From CAZVRZ01 sp964629965 (GTDB lineage Bacteria > Chloroflexota > Anaerolineae > Anaerolineales > UBA4823), in contig CAZVRZ010000039.1 in the NCBI GenBank assembly GCA_964629965.1, positions 1 to 38,366 of the forward strand: a stretch of DNA of 38,366 nucleotides, read 5' to 3'. Shown here in pieces: positions 16,654 through 25,330 of this stretch (position 1 is the first letter of the stretch; the number at the start of each line of letters is the position of its first letter). The position numbers and the translations under genes were made by a program. The notes under the pieces were generated by a model. It had not been told where the DNA came from and made no database searches. It worked only from the letters and a program-made list of their open reading frames with translations.

Positions 16654-17525
16654 GCCTTACCATTCCTTATAGCCATATCTCGAACAAGATGAAACCCATT
16701 AGTATCTAGAAACTGCTTGAATGTAGAGCTATTCACTAAAGCGGTTTCCAGCTTGCGCGCCCAATAATAAGAGTCATACTTGCGAACCAAGTCAGTAATG
16801 TTGGCTGGGTGAGTGATTAATTCGACAATATTTTTCCCCTCTGCTGCCAGGCTTAGTAAACTTGCTTCCATGGTTTGTTGGTATTCACCAATTGTAGGAG
16901 AAACCAACGGTTTGCTCCCTACTAAATTGCCCAGGGAGATGTCAGGAGATGTGGAAATAGAATGATCGATAATGATCTTCATTTCCTTGATAATGTCTGC
17001 CGGTATGTGCAGCATGTCAATCATAGGGTAACAGATGCCACGATAAGGTACAGATATGCGATTGGCCAATTCAACATATTTTCTAAAGAGGTCGATATGA
17101 ACTAATGAGAGATAATGATGGATATCGATATGAGCTATTTCTAAGCCGTAACTCCGAAAACGGCCAACTTGAGCTAAGAATTCTCGTTCAACCTGTTCGA
17201 GAACTTGGTGATTTTCTAGAATTGTTGTTCGCAAACGCCGCATAGATCCAGAGACATCATTGGAATCAAATAGAAAAAAACCTTCTTCGTTCACTAATGC
17301 AGCAACTTCTGATTTTGGAGCAATACAATGGCCACTAGAAATATTGAAATGTAAGCCAACCTGTAACCCCGGATTCATCAGTGCCAGATTAGCGGCATCT
17401 AATGATGACTCAAAATTGACCATCAAGGATGCACTAGTGAGCGTACCATGTTGAAAGGCATGGATAATACCCTTGTTCGCTTCTGGATGAAGACCAAAGT
17501 CATCGCCATTGATTATGATATTCAT
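16650..17525 (-). CDS. ChbG/HpnK (YdjC) family deacetylase
   Basis: INGDDFGLHPEANKGI near the N-terminus, VGLHFNISSG, and HIDIHHYLS are the metal-ligand segments of the YdjC/ChbG family. These enzymes deacetylate GlcNAc units in chitooligosaccharides, and HpnK does so on GlcNAc-hopanoids. The open frame begins at 17537 with an ATGA overlap onto the GT4 stop. ATG 17523-17525 has AGGA five bases upstream and lies right at the conserved first strand, so I prefer it. The length of about 291 residues is normal. Its pairing with a GT2 gene parallels HpnI/HpnK. Confidence 0.87.
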   Translation of the reverse strand: MNIIINGDDFGLHPEANKGIIHAFQHGTLTSASLMVNFESSLDAANLALMNPGLQVGLHFNISSGHCIAPKSEVAALVNEEGFFLFDSNDVSGSMRRLRTTILENHQVLEQVEREFLAQVGRFRSYGLEIAHIDIHHYLSLVHIDLFRKYVELANRISVPYRGICYPMIDMLHIPADIIKEMKIIIDHSISTSPDISLGNLVGSKPLVSPTIGEYQQTMEASLLSLAAEGKNIVELITHPANITDLVRKYDSYYWARKLETALVNSSTFKQFLDTNGFHLVRDMAIRNGKA

Positions 17526-17533
17526 ATGTTTCC

Positions 17534-18706
17534 TCATGTTTTAATGCTAGCCATTTTGATGACATCTTGAACAATACAAACGAGCTTTGAGATTTCAAAA
17601 TCGATATTAAAGTGAGCCTCAACATGTTGCCGGCCCTTTTCACCCATCGATTGCCGCAAGTCATCGTTCTGAAGTAAAATTTCCAACTTATTTGCCAATT
17701 GGATCACGTTTCTTTCTTGAACAAGATAACCGGTTTCTCCATCTAGTACACCTTCTGAAATGCCTGTATGAAAGGTTGAAAGCACTGGCAATTTCATTGC
17801 GGATGCTTCGAGGATAGATACAGGCAATCCCTCCCGATCACCATTATGAGCTGTGCAAGATGGCAAGATAAAAATATCGGCATACTGCATTTGCTCCTTA
17901 ACTTGTTGGTGATGGCAGGCACCTAATAGAACGACTCGATCCGCGATCTTCAGGCGGTTTACTTTTTCAATAATTTCTCCTAGCAAAGGGCCTTCCCCAA
18001 TAATCCTCAGAAAAGCATTTGGATATTTTGGGTGAATCTTTGCAAACGCATCGATCGTGTCATGCAAACCTTTCTTTTCAACCAGGCGGCCAACTGTAAG
18101 GATTGTCAGTTGCGCAGGAGAACGGCGTGTTGATCGGTTACACTTGAAGCGGGATGTATCTATGCCACACCGTAGAACCAGAATTTTTTCGCTGAAGCAA
18201 GAACCAAGTAAATGGATAAGATATTGTTTGTTATATTCTGTAGGCACTAGAATCTTGCTCGCGTGGTTTGCAAGACTTCTCAGTTTTTGAATGTTCGGAT
18301 TTACAAATATATCTCTTGCATGGGCAATAAAAATATAGGGGATGCCGGTGCTGGAAGATAGTTGTTCGGCGATCTGGGTAGGTCGATCGGCAAAATGAGA
18401 AAGAATTAGATCTGATTGGCGTACCAATTGTGTCAGGCGCGGGCTAATTTGAAGTTTTGATGTCGCCTGGAAGTCAAGATAATCGGACTGCGAACCAAGA
18501 ATGTTTTGAAGGTAGAAAGTTCTCTCTAAAAGCTTATAGTCGTGAACCTTGTCGTCAACAATGCTATCTTTTGGCTCCAGATCATCCGGCGCCAGATAGG
18601 AAAGGATATCCACTTCATAGCCACGGTCGATTAGACGAGTGATCTGATCTAATATAAACGTTTCTGACAACTTGGGAAAAACAGTGAGAACATATAACAA
18701 TTTCAT
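17534..18706 (-). CDS. GT4 family glycosyltransferase
   Basis: This GT-B fold enzyme of about 390 residues resembles colanic-acid WcaL-type transferases at the N-terminus (YVLTVFPKLSETFIL). ILTVGRLVEKKGLHDTIDAF begins the C-terminal donor domain. EGLPVSILEASAMKLPVLST contains the E(x7)E donor-binding motif of retaining GT4 enzymes. It is the only GT4 in the cluster. The ATG at 18704-18706 lies two bases after the UbiA stop, so the two genes are probably co-translated. An upstream TTG at 18712 is possible but less likely. Confidence 0.9.
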   Translation of the reverse strand: MKLLYVLTVFPKLSETFILDQITRLIDRGYEVDILSYLAPDDLEPKDSIVDDKVHDYKLLERTFYLQNILGSQSDYLDFQATSKLQISPRLTQLVRQSDLILSHFADRPTQIAEQLSSSTGIPYIFIAHARDIFVNPNIQKLRSLANHASKILVPTEYNKQYLIHLLGSCFSEKILVLRCGIDTSRFKCNRSTRRSPAQLTILTVGRLVEKKGLHDTIDAFAKIHPKYPNAFLRIIGEGPLLGEIIEKVNRLKIADRVVLLGACHHQQVKEQMQYADIFILPSCTAHNGDREGLPVSILEASAMKLPVLSTFHTGISEGVLDGETGYLVQERNVIQLANKLEILLQNDDLRQSMGEKGRQHVEAHFNIDFEISKLVCIVQDVIKMASIKT

Positions 18707-18708
18707 AA

Positions 18709-19743
18709 TCAACTTCGTTTACTGGTAAAGAAAATCCAGAGAAAGAAGATTGTAACTAAAGGGTTAACCTGTAAAACTACTGCGGCAGATAAAACATAGA
18801 AAACTCTAATGAGCAAATAAGCAGGTTTCGAATCGACTTTGGGACCGGAAATCCGGCAGGCAAACTGAAAAACTGTGGCTGCGATTAAAGTGAGGAGTGA
18901 TAGATAGGATACCCAGTTATCAGGCCAGATACCTAGAAAAGGGCGTATGCTTAGGGCGAGGAATACTGCCCCGGCAATAAAACTGACGGTTTCTAAAACT
19001 GCCGAAATCTTGACACCAAGGCGAACGACTAAGGTCTGGTAACCCGAACGGATATCATTCTGGTAATCCCTTACCATGTGATGTAACTCACGCCCAGTAT
19101 ATACTAGAAGGGAGCCAACCAGAAAACCAATAGTGAACTTGTCGAATGCATGAAATTCTGCCGTTAGAATTAAGGGGCCTCCAACCCAGATAATAAATGA
19201 TGCGATCAATGGTCCAATAAAAGACTCCTTGAGTCTCAAGCCTAAACCACTGTATGCCAAGCAAAGGAATAAATATGGAAAATAAATAACAAAAGATATA
19301 GCGTGTGAGAACAAACACAGGAACAGAAGGATTGAAGTGATCAAGAGTACATAGGTTATAATTTTTGCTTGCTCAAGTGTAAGTTCTCCTCGAACAATGG
19401 GGTTTTCTTTAAATTGCGGATCTTTGGTATCCAGAATATTATTAAATGCAAAACCGGCAGCATATGCAAATATAAAGGGCAACATCATCAGTAGGGCAGA
19501 GAATGAATTGTTGTGGTTATTTGACCACAAATAAGCATAGAACGGCAAGAAGACAGCAAGCATTTCCGTATAGGGAAAATGCCTTGTTAGCTTCCGGATA
19601 CCATCCCAGAAGCTTTTCTGCTGGATAGGCAGGATATTATTGCCCCTCAATTTTTTGTTTAATTCTTGGGTTACTGCCGCTTGGGTATTTTTTTCTAAAT
19701 TGACTTTTGGCTGGCTATCCATCCGAGAAATTTCCTTATCCAT
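18709..19743 (-). CDS. UbiA-family membrane prenyltransferase
   Basis: This 344-residue integral membrane protein has eight or so hydrophobic segments. NNILDTKDPQFKENPIVRGE (residues 101-120) is the first Asp-rich, diphosphate-binding motif. VRDYQNDIRSGYQTL further on is the second. The family transfers polyprenyl groups to aromatic rings, glycerol phosphate, phosphoribose or carotenoids. The PIVRGEL wording recalls lycopene-elongase and archaeal-lipid-type members more than quinone enzymes, but this is only an impression. The start overlaps the radical SAM gene by 49 bases. A second ATG eight codons in reduces this to 28. Its link to the GGR-like gene suggests a prenyl lipid product. Confidence 0.87.
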   Translation of the reverse strand: MDKEISRMDSQPKVNLEKNTQAAVTQELNKKLRGNNILPIQQKSFWDGIRKLTRHFPYTEMLAVFLPFYAYLWSNNHNNSFSALLMMLPFIFAYAAGFAFNNILDTKDPQFKENPIVRGELTLEQAKIITYVLLITSILLFLCLFSHAISFVIYFPYLFLCLAYSGLGLRLKESFIGPLIASFIIWVGGPLILTAEFHAFDKFTIGFLVGSLLVYTGRELHHMVRDYQNDIRSGYQTLVVRLGVKISAVLETVSFIAGAVFLALSIRPFLGIWPDNWVSYLSLLTLIAATVFQFACRISGPKVDSKPAYLLIRVFYVLSAAVVLQVNPLVTIFFLWIFFTSKRS

Positions 19744-20813
19744 TCTTCAGAACAGTATTCTGTGTGGCAACGATACCAACATTTCGGGCATTGTAATTTC
19801 ATCATTGTTTTTCTGCGGTCATCATAGGTCTTTGATTGCCACAAATCTATAAGTTTACTTTTGTGTAAATTTCCAATCGGTCTCATAGACCAGCAACTTT
19901 TTACATTGAGATCCTGGTCTATGGCGATTGTAGTGAAGCCGGCTGTACATATAAAATCTGGTGGAATTCGCTGATAAACCAAAAATTCCGGGAACCCTTG
20001 AAGATAGTTAGTATCCGCCTCTATTTTGTATCCTGATTGTTGTAAACTAAGCAGTTTTTCTACTAAGGCGTGCAATTCAGTCAAATCTTGCTCGGTGAAG
20101 ATAAGGCCCGATTCCACCAGATGATCTCTGGGAGATATGTGTAATGGTTGAAAACTTACGAAAATTCCTCGCTCGCTGCAATACTCTACTAAAGGAACTA
20201 TTAGGCTTATATTTTTTCTTGACACCACACAATTCACCGCGGCTCGGAAATCGCTTGATTCGGAAACGTATTTCAAGGCACGAAGAACAGGCTCTATGGG
20301 AGCGCCGCGAATGGCAGCGTATGTACCGGGATCGATTGTATCCAGAGAAATGCCTAACGAGTTTAATCCAGCCTCCCTTAGAGATTGCAGCCGTGCCGGA
20401 TTAATTAACATTCCGTTAGTAGTTAAAGAAGCAATCATTCCCCGTTCACGAATACGCCTGATGAGCAGTTCGGTTTCTCGGTACAGGAGAGGTTCCCCAC
20501 CTGTGAGGCTAATCAGTTGAACCCCTATGGATCCTAATTCCTCAATAGCCATGTGCCAATCTTCCACAGGCAAGTCAGTAGTCTTGTCCATCCAAATTCC
20601 GCAATAACTGCATTTTGAATTACATCGTCCGGTGATACTGACTGAAGCCATAAGAGGATGGATGAGAACCGATTGTTGATCCATAGATTGGTTTAATAGA
20701 TTTATATATAGGCTTGCTGGGTCAGGAATTATATTCATGGGTATTTTTCCCAAATGAGATGGCATGGGGGTTTTAAAAATAGTTTCCAAATAGTATGGCA
20801 GAGCTGCCAACAT
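19695..20813 (-). CDS. Radical SAM/SPASM-like enzyme in the glycolipid cluster
   Basis: This 372-residue radical SAM protein has the cluster motif at C64, C68 and C71 (GRCNSKCSYC), the GGEP contact in SLTGGEPLLYR, and TTNGMLI. The C-terminal part has a Cys in FICTAGF, then VKSCWSMRPIGN, and CPKCWYRCHTEYC, consistent with an auxiliary Fe-S cluster of SPASM/twitch type. It resembles MoaA/PqqE-like proteins in general layout. It overlaps the UbiA gene, so the two are likely to act in the same pathway. The substrate could be a sugar, lipid or peptide. Confidence 0.87.
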   Translation of the reverse strand: MLAALPYYLETIFKTPMPSHLGKIPMNIIPDPASLYINLLNQSMDQQSVLIHPLMASVSITGRCNSKCSYCGIWMDKTTDLPVEDWHMAIEELGSIGVQLISLTGGEPLLYRETELLIRRIRERGMIASLTTNGMLINPARLQSLREAGLNSLGISLDTIDPGTYAAIRGAPIEPVLRALKYVSESSDFRAAVNCVVSRKNISLIVPLVEYCSERGIFVSFQPLHISPRDHLVESGLIFTEQDLTELHALVEKLLSLQQSGYKIEADTNYLQGFPEFLVYQRIPPDFICTAGFTTIAIDQDLNVKSCWSMRPIGNLHKSKLIDLWQSKTYDDRRKTMMKLQCPKCWYRCHTEYCSEEWIRKFLGWIASQKSI

Positions 20814-20877
20814 TTAGGATACTACAGTTCATGGAATCGACTTGCATTTGCAATATGCGTCTAATTGCCAAAATTGG

Positions 20878-21519
20878 TCAACATACGCGTTTGAGATAAC
20901 CGCCCGGGTTGGCTGTGATCATGAATTTCTCGCGATTTATGTCAGCAAAAAACTGTTGGTTCTCATTAAGAAATTCTTCAACCGCTTCTTTTGGCCCTGG
21001 ACCAAAAGAAGGGACCACTGGATTTCCGTTAAGGTTGGTATCCTCAACAATCAGATAACTTCCTGGTGTTACAAACTGACTATATAGCTGTAGCTCTTTG
21101 ATGACATGGTCTTTGTGATGGTCAGAGTCGAGGATGACAAGGATACTCTTTTTATCTTTGGCCATGGCTTTTACTTGAACGATGATTTCGTCAGAAGTTG
21201 AAGATCCGATTAAAAAATGGATTCGGTGATGACGAGGTCGAAGGTGTGATTGATTAATGTCAATCGTCAATACATTCCCACAATTTATTAGGTCGCAAAG
21301 AGACGCCAAGTATAGGGCGCTACCGCCATCTGCCGTACCACATTCTACAATTAAGTCGGGCTTGAGTTCATAGATAATCTCCTGGTAAATCCAGAGATCA
21401 AGCGGGCATTTTTGAGTAGGGATACCAAGCCATAATGTCTTTCCCCAAGTCTGTGCCTTTTGTGAATAATAAAGCTTATGAAATTCATCGACTATAAGTT
21501 CGCTAGAAGATTTAAGCAT
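20878..21519 (-). CDS. CmcI-family SAM methyltransferase / rhamnosyl O-methyltransferase-like
   Basis: This 213-residue protein has LIVECGTADGGSALYLA as the SAM-binding glycine loop, LTIDIN as the ribose-binding acidic strand, VILDSDHHKDHV and YLIVEDTNLNG. These blocks define the CmcI family (cephalosporin 7-alpha-hydroxylase/methylation component and mycobacterial rhamnosyl O-methyltransferases). In sugar clusters these enzymes O-methylate deoxysugars, so I infer methylation of the glycan. It stands alone between 57- and 64-base gaps. Confidence 0.85.
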   Translation of the reverse strand: MLKSSSELIVDEFHKLYYSQKAQTWGKTLWLGIPTQKCPLDLWIYQEIIYELKPDLIVECGTADGGSALYLASLCDLINCGNVLTIDINQSHLRPRHHRIHFLIGSSTSDEIIVQVKAMAKDKKSILVILDSDHHKDHVIKELQLYSQFVTPGSYLIVEDTNLNGNPVVPSFGPGPKEAVEEFLNENQQFFADINREKFMITANPGGYLKRVC

Positions 21520-21576
21520 ACGAGCCTCCTCTGCCCATAAAATTACTTATATTCTTTATGTTACCACAAGGAATCC

Positions 21577-23037
21577 TTAATCTGCCTCGATTTTGGCATA
21601 AAATTTTTCCATCTCTTGACATGCCGCATCATACCATTGCGCTTTATCATCCTTTCGGAGTTTTTGCAGTATTGCAGCTATTTGTTGAATATGTGGCGGA
21701 ATAACCGCAAAGGGAGCTCCTGCACGTTTCAAGAAACCTGCTATCAACTGATCTGAAATGATTGGTTGTTCTCCAAAGGATAAAACTTCAATTCGTAAGT
21801 GTTCTCTCCCAACCAGGAATCTCTCGGCTATTCGATAATCAATTCCATGATTACGTGTGGTCATGTCGATGAACGATGCTTTGGCTTCACCCAGGGAAGT
21901 GTTGACGCGTTCAATCGGCAACTTACTATAACTATATAAGATATTGGGGTCTGTCGGAGAGTCAATCAGGTGGGCTGCCAGTTTTTTCGCATCTTGTTGT
22001 ATTTTGGGATTGTTTGAGCATAAACCATCAATTATTCGTTGTAACCCTGCCTCAAGCTTAGCTGGATTTGGGTACCGGATCTCATACGCTGCGTCACTTG
22101 CTTTTGTAGCAAGCTCAAGCATACTACCAAAACGCGCTACTCCAAAGAACTCCCCTTGATTATCGATCCGGTGAGAGAACCTTGAAGAAATATCCAAAGT
22201 CATTTTGGGGGTTTCGCACAACAAAAAAGATCCGCCCATTTGCAATAAAGGATTTGCTAAATGTGATGCCTGATCTCCAGGATCACGAGAGTCTAATCCA
22301 TCTACAGCTATATATGCGGGACGAGTAATTGCTATGTTAGGTCCAGTAATCCTGGGGAGCCATAGCGGCAAACTGTGATGTGAGAGACCCAATAATGTTT
22401 CTTTAACCCGTAAACGCGCTAATTCCGAATATGCATTGGCCCGATTCCCAAGATCACACAATATCTTTAGTAAAGTTTCGACTTCTGGCGTTAATGGCGG
22501 CACAACACGTGTTGTGCCGCGAAGCATATCTACTCGTCTCTCTGCAATTGTATTAATTATTGTCAGAGCCCAGTATGAACCGACTTGGTTATCCGCATCT
22601 ATAGAAGCAATAATTCCATTTTGAGGAAGGGACACCTGAGAAAATCTGTGGATGGCAGCATCCATACCCATTTTAATGGCGTTCAGACAACCCTTAACCG
22701 GTTGGGAGATCAGGTATATGGGTACTTTAGAATTGATGCTGTTCTCGAGCACAATTGAGCATGAATGATCGGTACTACCGTTATCTACTACGAGTATTTC
22801 CATGTATTTCGATGGTAAGTTTTGCGAGATCAGTGAATTGAGAGACTTACCAATAAAATATTCCTCGTTAAAAACCGGTATTACTACAATGAGAGCAAGA
22901 TCCGGACTGGGAGGAGGAAGCTTAAGATCGCTAATAGGGTTCTGAAATAAATACTTTTCTTCGCGCTTCTGCAACTCATCCAATGAGAATCGCTCAGCAA
23001 TAGGTTTTAGATGAAAACGAATATCAAGACTATCCAT
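21577..23037 (-). CDS. GT2 glycosyltransferase, long form
   Basis: This GT-A family 2 enzyme of about 486 residues is longer than the other GT2s here and not close to either paralogue group. VVIPVFNEEYFIGKSL and VVDNGSTDHS mark the nucleotide site, and ASIDADNQVG holds the metal-binding DAD. The C-terminal 230 residues carry no GT2 motif and no clear membrane segment, and may be a separate helical domain. The first codon of the open frame is GTG (23047-23049). I prefer ATG 23035-23037. No clear Shine-Dalgarno is seen for either. The 166-base gap upstream shows no gene. Confidence 0.85.
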   Translation of the reverse strand: MDSLDIRFHLKPIAERFSLDELQKREEKYLFQNPISDLKLPPPSPDLALIVVIPVFNEEYFIGKSLNSLISQNLPSKYMEILVVDNGSTDHSCSIVLENSINSKVPIYLISQPVKGCLNAIKMGMDAAIHRFSQVSLPQNGIIASIDADNQVGSYWALTIINTIAERRVDMLRGTTRVVPPLTPEVETLLKILCDLGNRANAYSELARLRVKETLLGLSHHSLPLWLPRITGPNIAITRPAYIAVDGLDSRDPGDQASHLANPLLQMGGSFLLCETPKMTLDISSRFSHRIDNQGEFFGVARFGSMLELATKASDAAYEIRYPNPAKLEAGLQRIIDGLCSNNPKIQQDAKKLAAHLIDSPTDPNILYSYSKLPIERVNTSLGEAKASFIDMTTRNHGIDYRIAERFLVGREHLRIEVLSFGEQPIISDQLIAGFLKRAGAPFAVIPPHIQQIAAILQKLRKDDKAQWYDAACQEMEKFYAKIEAD

Positions 23038-23215
23038 GGATAATCGCACTCAAAGGTAAACTACATGAACTATCAATGGCAATTTTGCCCGAACATTAAC
23101 CTGGCGATAGGCAAAATAAACAAAAGCCGCATCGCTGTTCGCAGCCAAACGACGGCAAGTTACCAATGCAAAGCATGCAGAAAAAACTTCGACTATCTCA
23201 AAAGAAACCATAGGC

Positions 23216-24328
23216 TCAGGAGAACAACCATAAACACGATAATGCAAGTATGCAGGCCCACATCTGCCGGATGCGTTTGTCTCTTTCACCATAAAGCTGC
23301 CGCTCCGCATATACAAATTTAGTCCACAAGCGATGGACCTGGCCGTGTCTAAATGTCTCAAATAGACGACCCGATTCAAATAATGCTTCAAACAAAATCA
23401 CCGCTGCGTAGTGCAGAGTAGCGCGCCATCTCGCCTTACTCGCTATCGTAGTTAACACTGCCTGGAACAATATTCCCGCAAGTAGACAGATGAAGCCCCA
23501 AAAGACAAATAGAATTGATTGAGCTAAGAAGCTTTTCAATAATAGCACAGGAATAAGTAAGAGAACTATACCTGGCCAACCCGGAAATTCACCCGCAAGA
23601 TTAGCAGGGTGTTTCTTGCCCAAGAAATAGTCGGCCCGGCCACTTTGAAATTTCTTTCGCAAAACGTGTTTTAGCGAAGAAATTGTAGCCGAGTTGTGTT
23701 TGACCACTGCTTGTGGGTTACATTGGATTACGAAGCCTGCCTCATTGATCCGCAACCCCAAATCTACATCTTCACCATAAACTACTAATGGCCAGTTCTC
23801 GTCAAAACCATTGACTTGCTCCAATACTTCGCGCCGGAAGGAGATATTGGTACAAGTGCCCCAGGTCGCAACCTTCAACCACCTAGCAAATGAGAAAGCT
23901 GAAGTGAAAGATGAGTCAAGCTTTAAGGTTTTCCAGATCGGGGCTGTATCTCCAATGATTGTTGTCATTCCTAGAACCCCACCTATATCTTTCCCACCAA
24001 TCACATAGGTCTGGGCATGTTGGGTAAGGGTGTCAGGCATGATCTCGCAATCGGAGTCTGTGAAAAAGACGAACTCGCTTTTGGCTTGTTGGATGCCAAG
24101 GTTCCTTTTCTTGCAAACATTATTTATACATCGAAAATAGATGGCCTGATACTGATGGCAAAGTTGGCTTATTACACTGGCATTATCATTTTCACTACTA
24201 TCGATAATCAGAATTTCGACTGTCCCTGAGAAATTTGACCTGGCCGCAGTCAGTGTTTGCAAGAGGGATTCAACGAGATGAATACGGTTATGTGTAGGTA
24301 CTACAATGGAAAAACTATCAGCTTTCAT
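23216..24328 (-). CDS. Membrane-anchored GT2 glycosyltransferase (type B paralogue 1)
   Basis: This 370-residue GT2 protein has SIVVPTHNR at the N-terminus, KKRNLGIQQA, FFTDSDC (DSD at 91-93), GEDVDLGLRINEAGF, then hydrophobic segments near residues 250-300 and at the very C-terminus. It shares the KRN-G and G-D-DLG-R motifs and the C-terminal membrane anchor with three other genes in the window (25331, 26456, 32854). Its ATG overlaps the phosphoesterase stop by 4 bases. It probably extends a lipid-linked or surface glycan at the inner membrane face. Confidence 0.9.
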   Translation of the reverse strand: MKADSFSIVVPTHNRIHLVESLLQTLTAARSNFSGTVEILIIDSSENDNASVISQLCHQYQAIYFRCINNVCKKRNLGIQQAKSEFVFFTDSDCEIMPDTLTQHAQTYVIGGKDIGGVLGMTTIIGDTAPIWKTLKLDSSFTSAFSFARWLKVATWGTCTNISFRREVLEQVNGFDENWPLVVYGEDVDLGLRINEAGFVIQCNPQAVVKHNSATISSLKHVLRKKFQSGRADYFLGKKHPANLAGEFPGWPGIVLLLIPVLLLKSFLAQSILFVFWGFICLLAGILFQAVLTTIASKARWRATLHYAAVILFEALFESGRLFETFRHGQVHRLWTKFVYAERQLYGERDKRIRQMWACILALSCLWLFS

Positions 24329-25308
24329 CCTTCTCCTATTTTTCCAAAACGTTCAGCAAGACGCCGGAAAAAACCCCTTTCTAGCGGCATATTCGGCGTT
24401 TCTCTAGATTCCCACTTTTTTCTTTGCTCTTGGCGTATGAAACTTCTGCTTATGCGGGGAACTGCGTTATTCACTTGACCAAAAATCGTATGGGTCAGAG
24501 AGTTATTTAAGTCATGGGTGTTAAATAAAACTGCGTGAAGCTTCTCGCCCCATTGCCCCGGATTAACACAAATTGATTCGCCACATTGATGCATCCATTG
24601 GCCAGTCAAATAGGGAGACTCGTGCACATGCCCAAAGCAGGCTATTTCGAAGCAGCCCCGATCAAGGTAACCAGAAATAGCCCGACTCCCAATGGGCCCA
24701 TTAACACTCTCGTCAAGCTTACTTTTGTAAGGTGGGTAGTGTGAAAGAAGCAGGAACTTTTTGACATCAAAAGGTGGATGTGATTCTTGCAGTAATTCCT
24801 TTAGTGATGGCTGGGATTGAATAAAGTGGTCTGTATGTATTTCTTCAACCTTACCGTTTAGGGTTGTATAGCTAGCCCCGCCCCCAGAAGCCTTAGTGGG
24901 CTGTTTTGAATCAATACGTTCCCAATCTTTATAAATCCAACCTGTAGATACAGGCCCATATGGAAATCCAAATACTACCCAATCTTCTCCCAATGTTGTC
25001 CAACGGAAATCGTTTTGAATAATGAGGCCGTCCTGTTGAAAATCATTTAAGACACCAAGCGCCCCCGCTAAATCATGGTTTCCACTTGTCCAGATTATTT
25101 TACAAATAGCGCTGGCTGATTCCAAGAAGCGGTGAAAATCGGTTGCAAGCCAATGCTGTTGATTGGCAATTGCATTCCCCCCGAACTCGGTAGGACATTG
25201 ATCGCCGCCCAGGAGGAGAATATCTGGCTCTTCGCGTTGAATTACATCTAGCAATTGTGCATAGAGCGGTGTGGAACCATGTAAGTCCGAAGTAAAACAA
25301 ATCTTCAT
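24325..25308 (-). CDS. Calcineurin-like metallophosphoesterase
   Basis: The full set of dimetal phosphoesterase motifs is present in order: SDLHG, LLGGDQ, SGNHDLAG, LLSHYPPY and CFGHVHES. ATG 25306-25308 (MKICFTSDLHG) follows GGGAAA and starts at the first strand, so it is preferred to the longer frame from 25341, which would overlap the preceding GT2 gene. The C-terminal 60 residues are a basic tail. Its place between two paralogous GT2 genes suggests it removes a phosphate from a glycan or lipid intermediate, but no specificity can be read. Confidence 0.87.
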   Translation of the reverse strand: MKICFTSDLHGSTPLYAQLLDVIQREEPDILLLGGDQCPTEFGGNAIANQQHWLATDFHRFLESASAICKIIWTSGNHDLAGALGVLNDFQQDGLIIQNDFRWTTLGEDWVVFGFPYGPVSTGWIYKDWERIDSKQPTKASGGGASYTTLNGKVEEIHTDHFIQSQPSLKELLQESHPPFDVKKFLLLSHYPPYKSKLDESVNGPIGSRAISGYLDRGCFEIACFGHVHESPYLTGQWMHQCGESICVNPGQWGEKLHAVLFNTHDLNNSLTHTIFGQVNNAVPRISRSFIRQEQRKKWESRETPNMPLERGFFRRLAERFGKIGEG

Positions 25309-25330
25309 GTTGTTTTCCCATGAGAAAGTA

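Noticed and set aside
23050..23391. 113-codon minus-strand frame beside the GT2 at 23216-24328
   Set aside because: It overlaps the conserved GT2 C-terminus in another frame and has no family resemblance.
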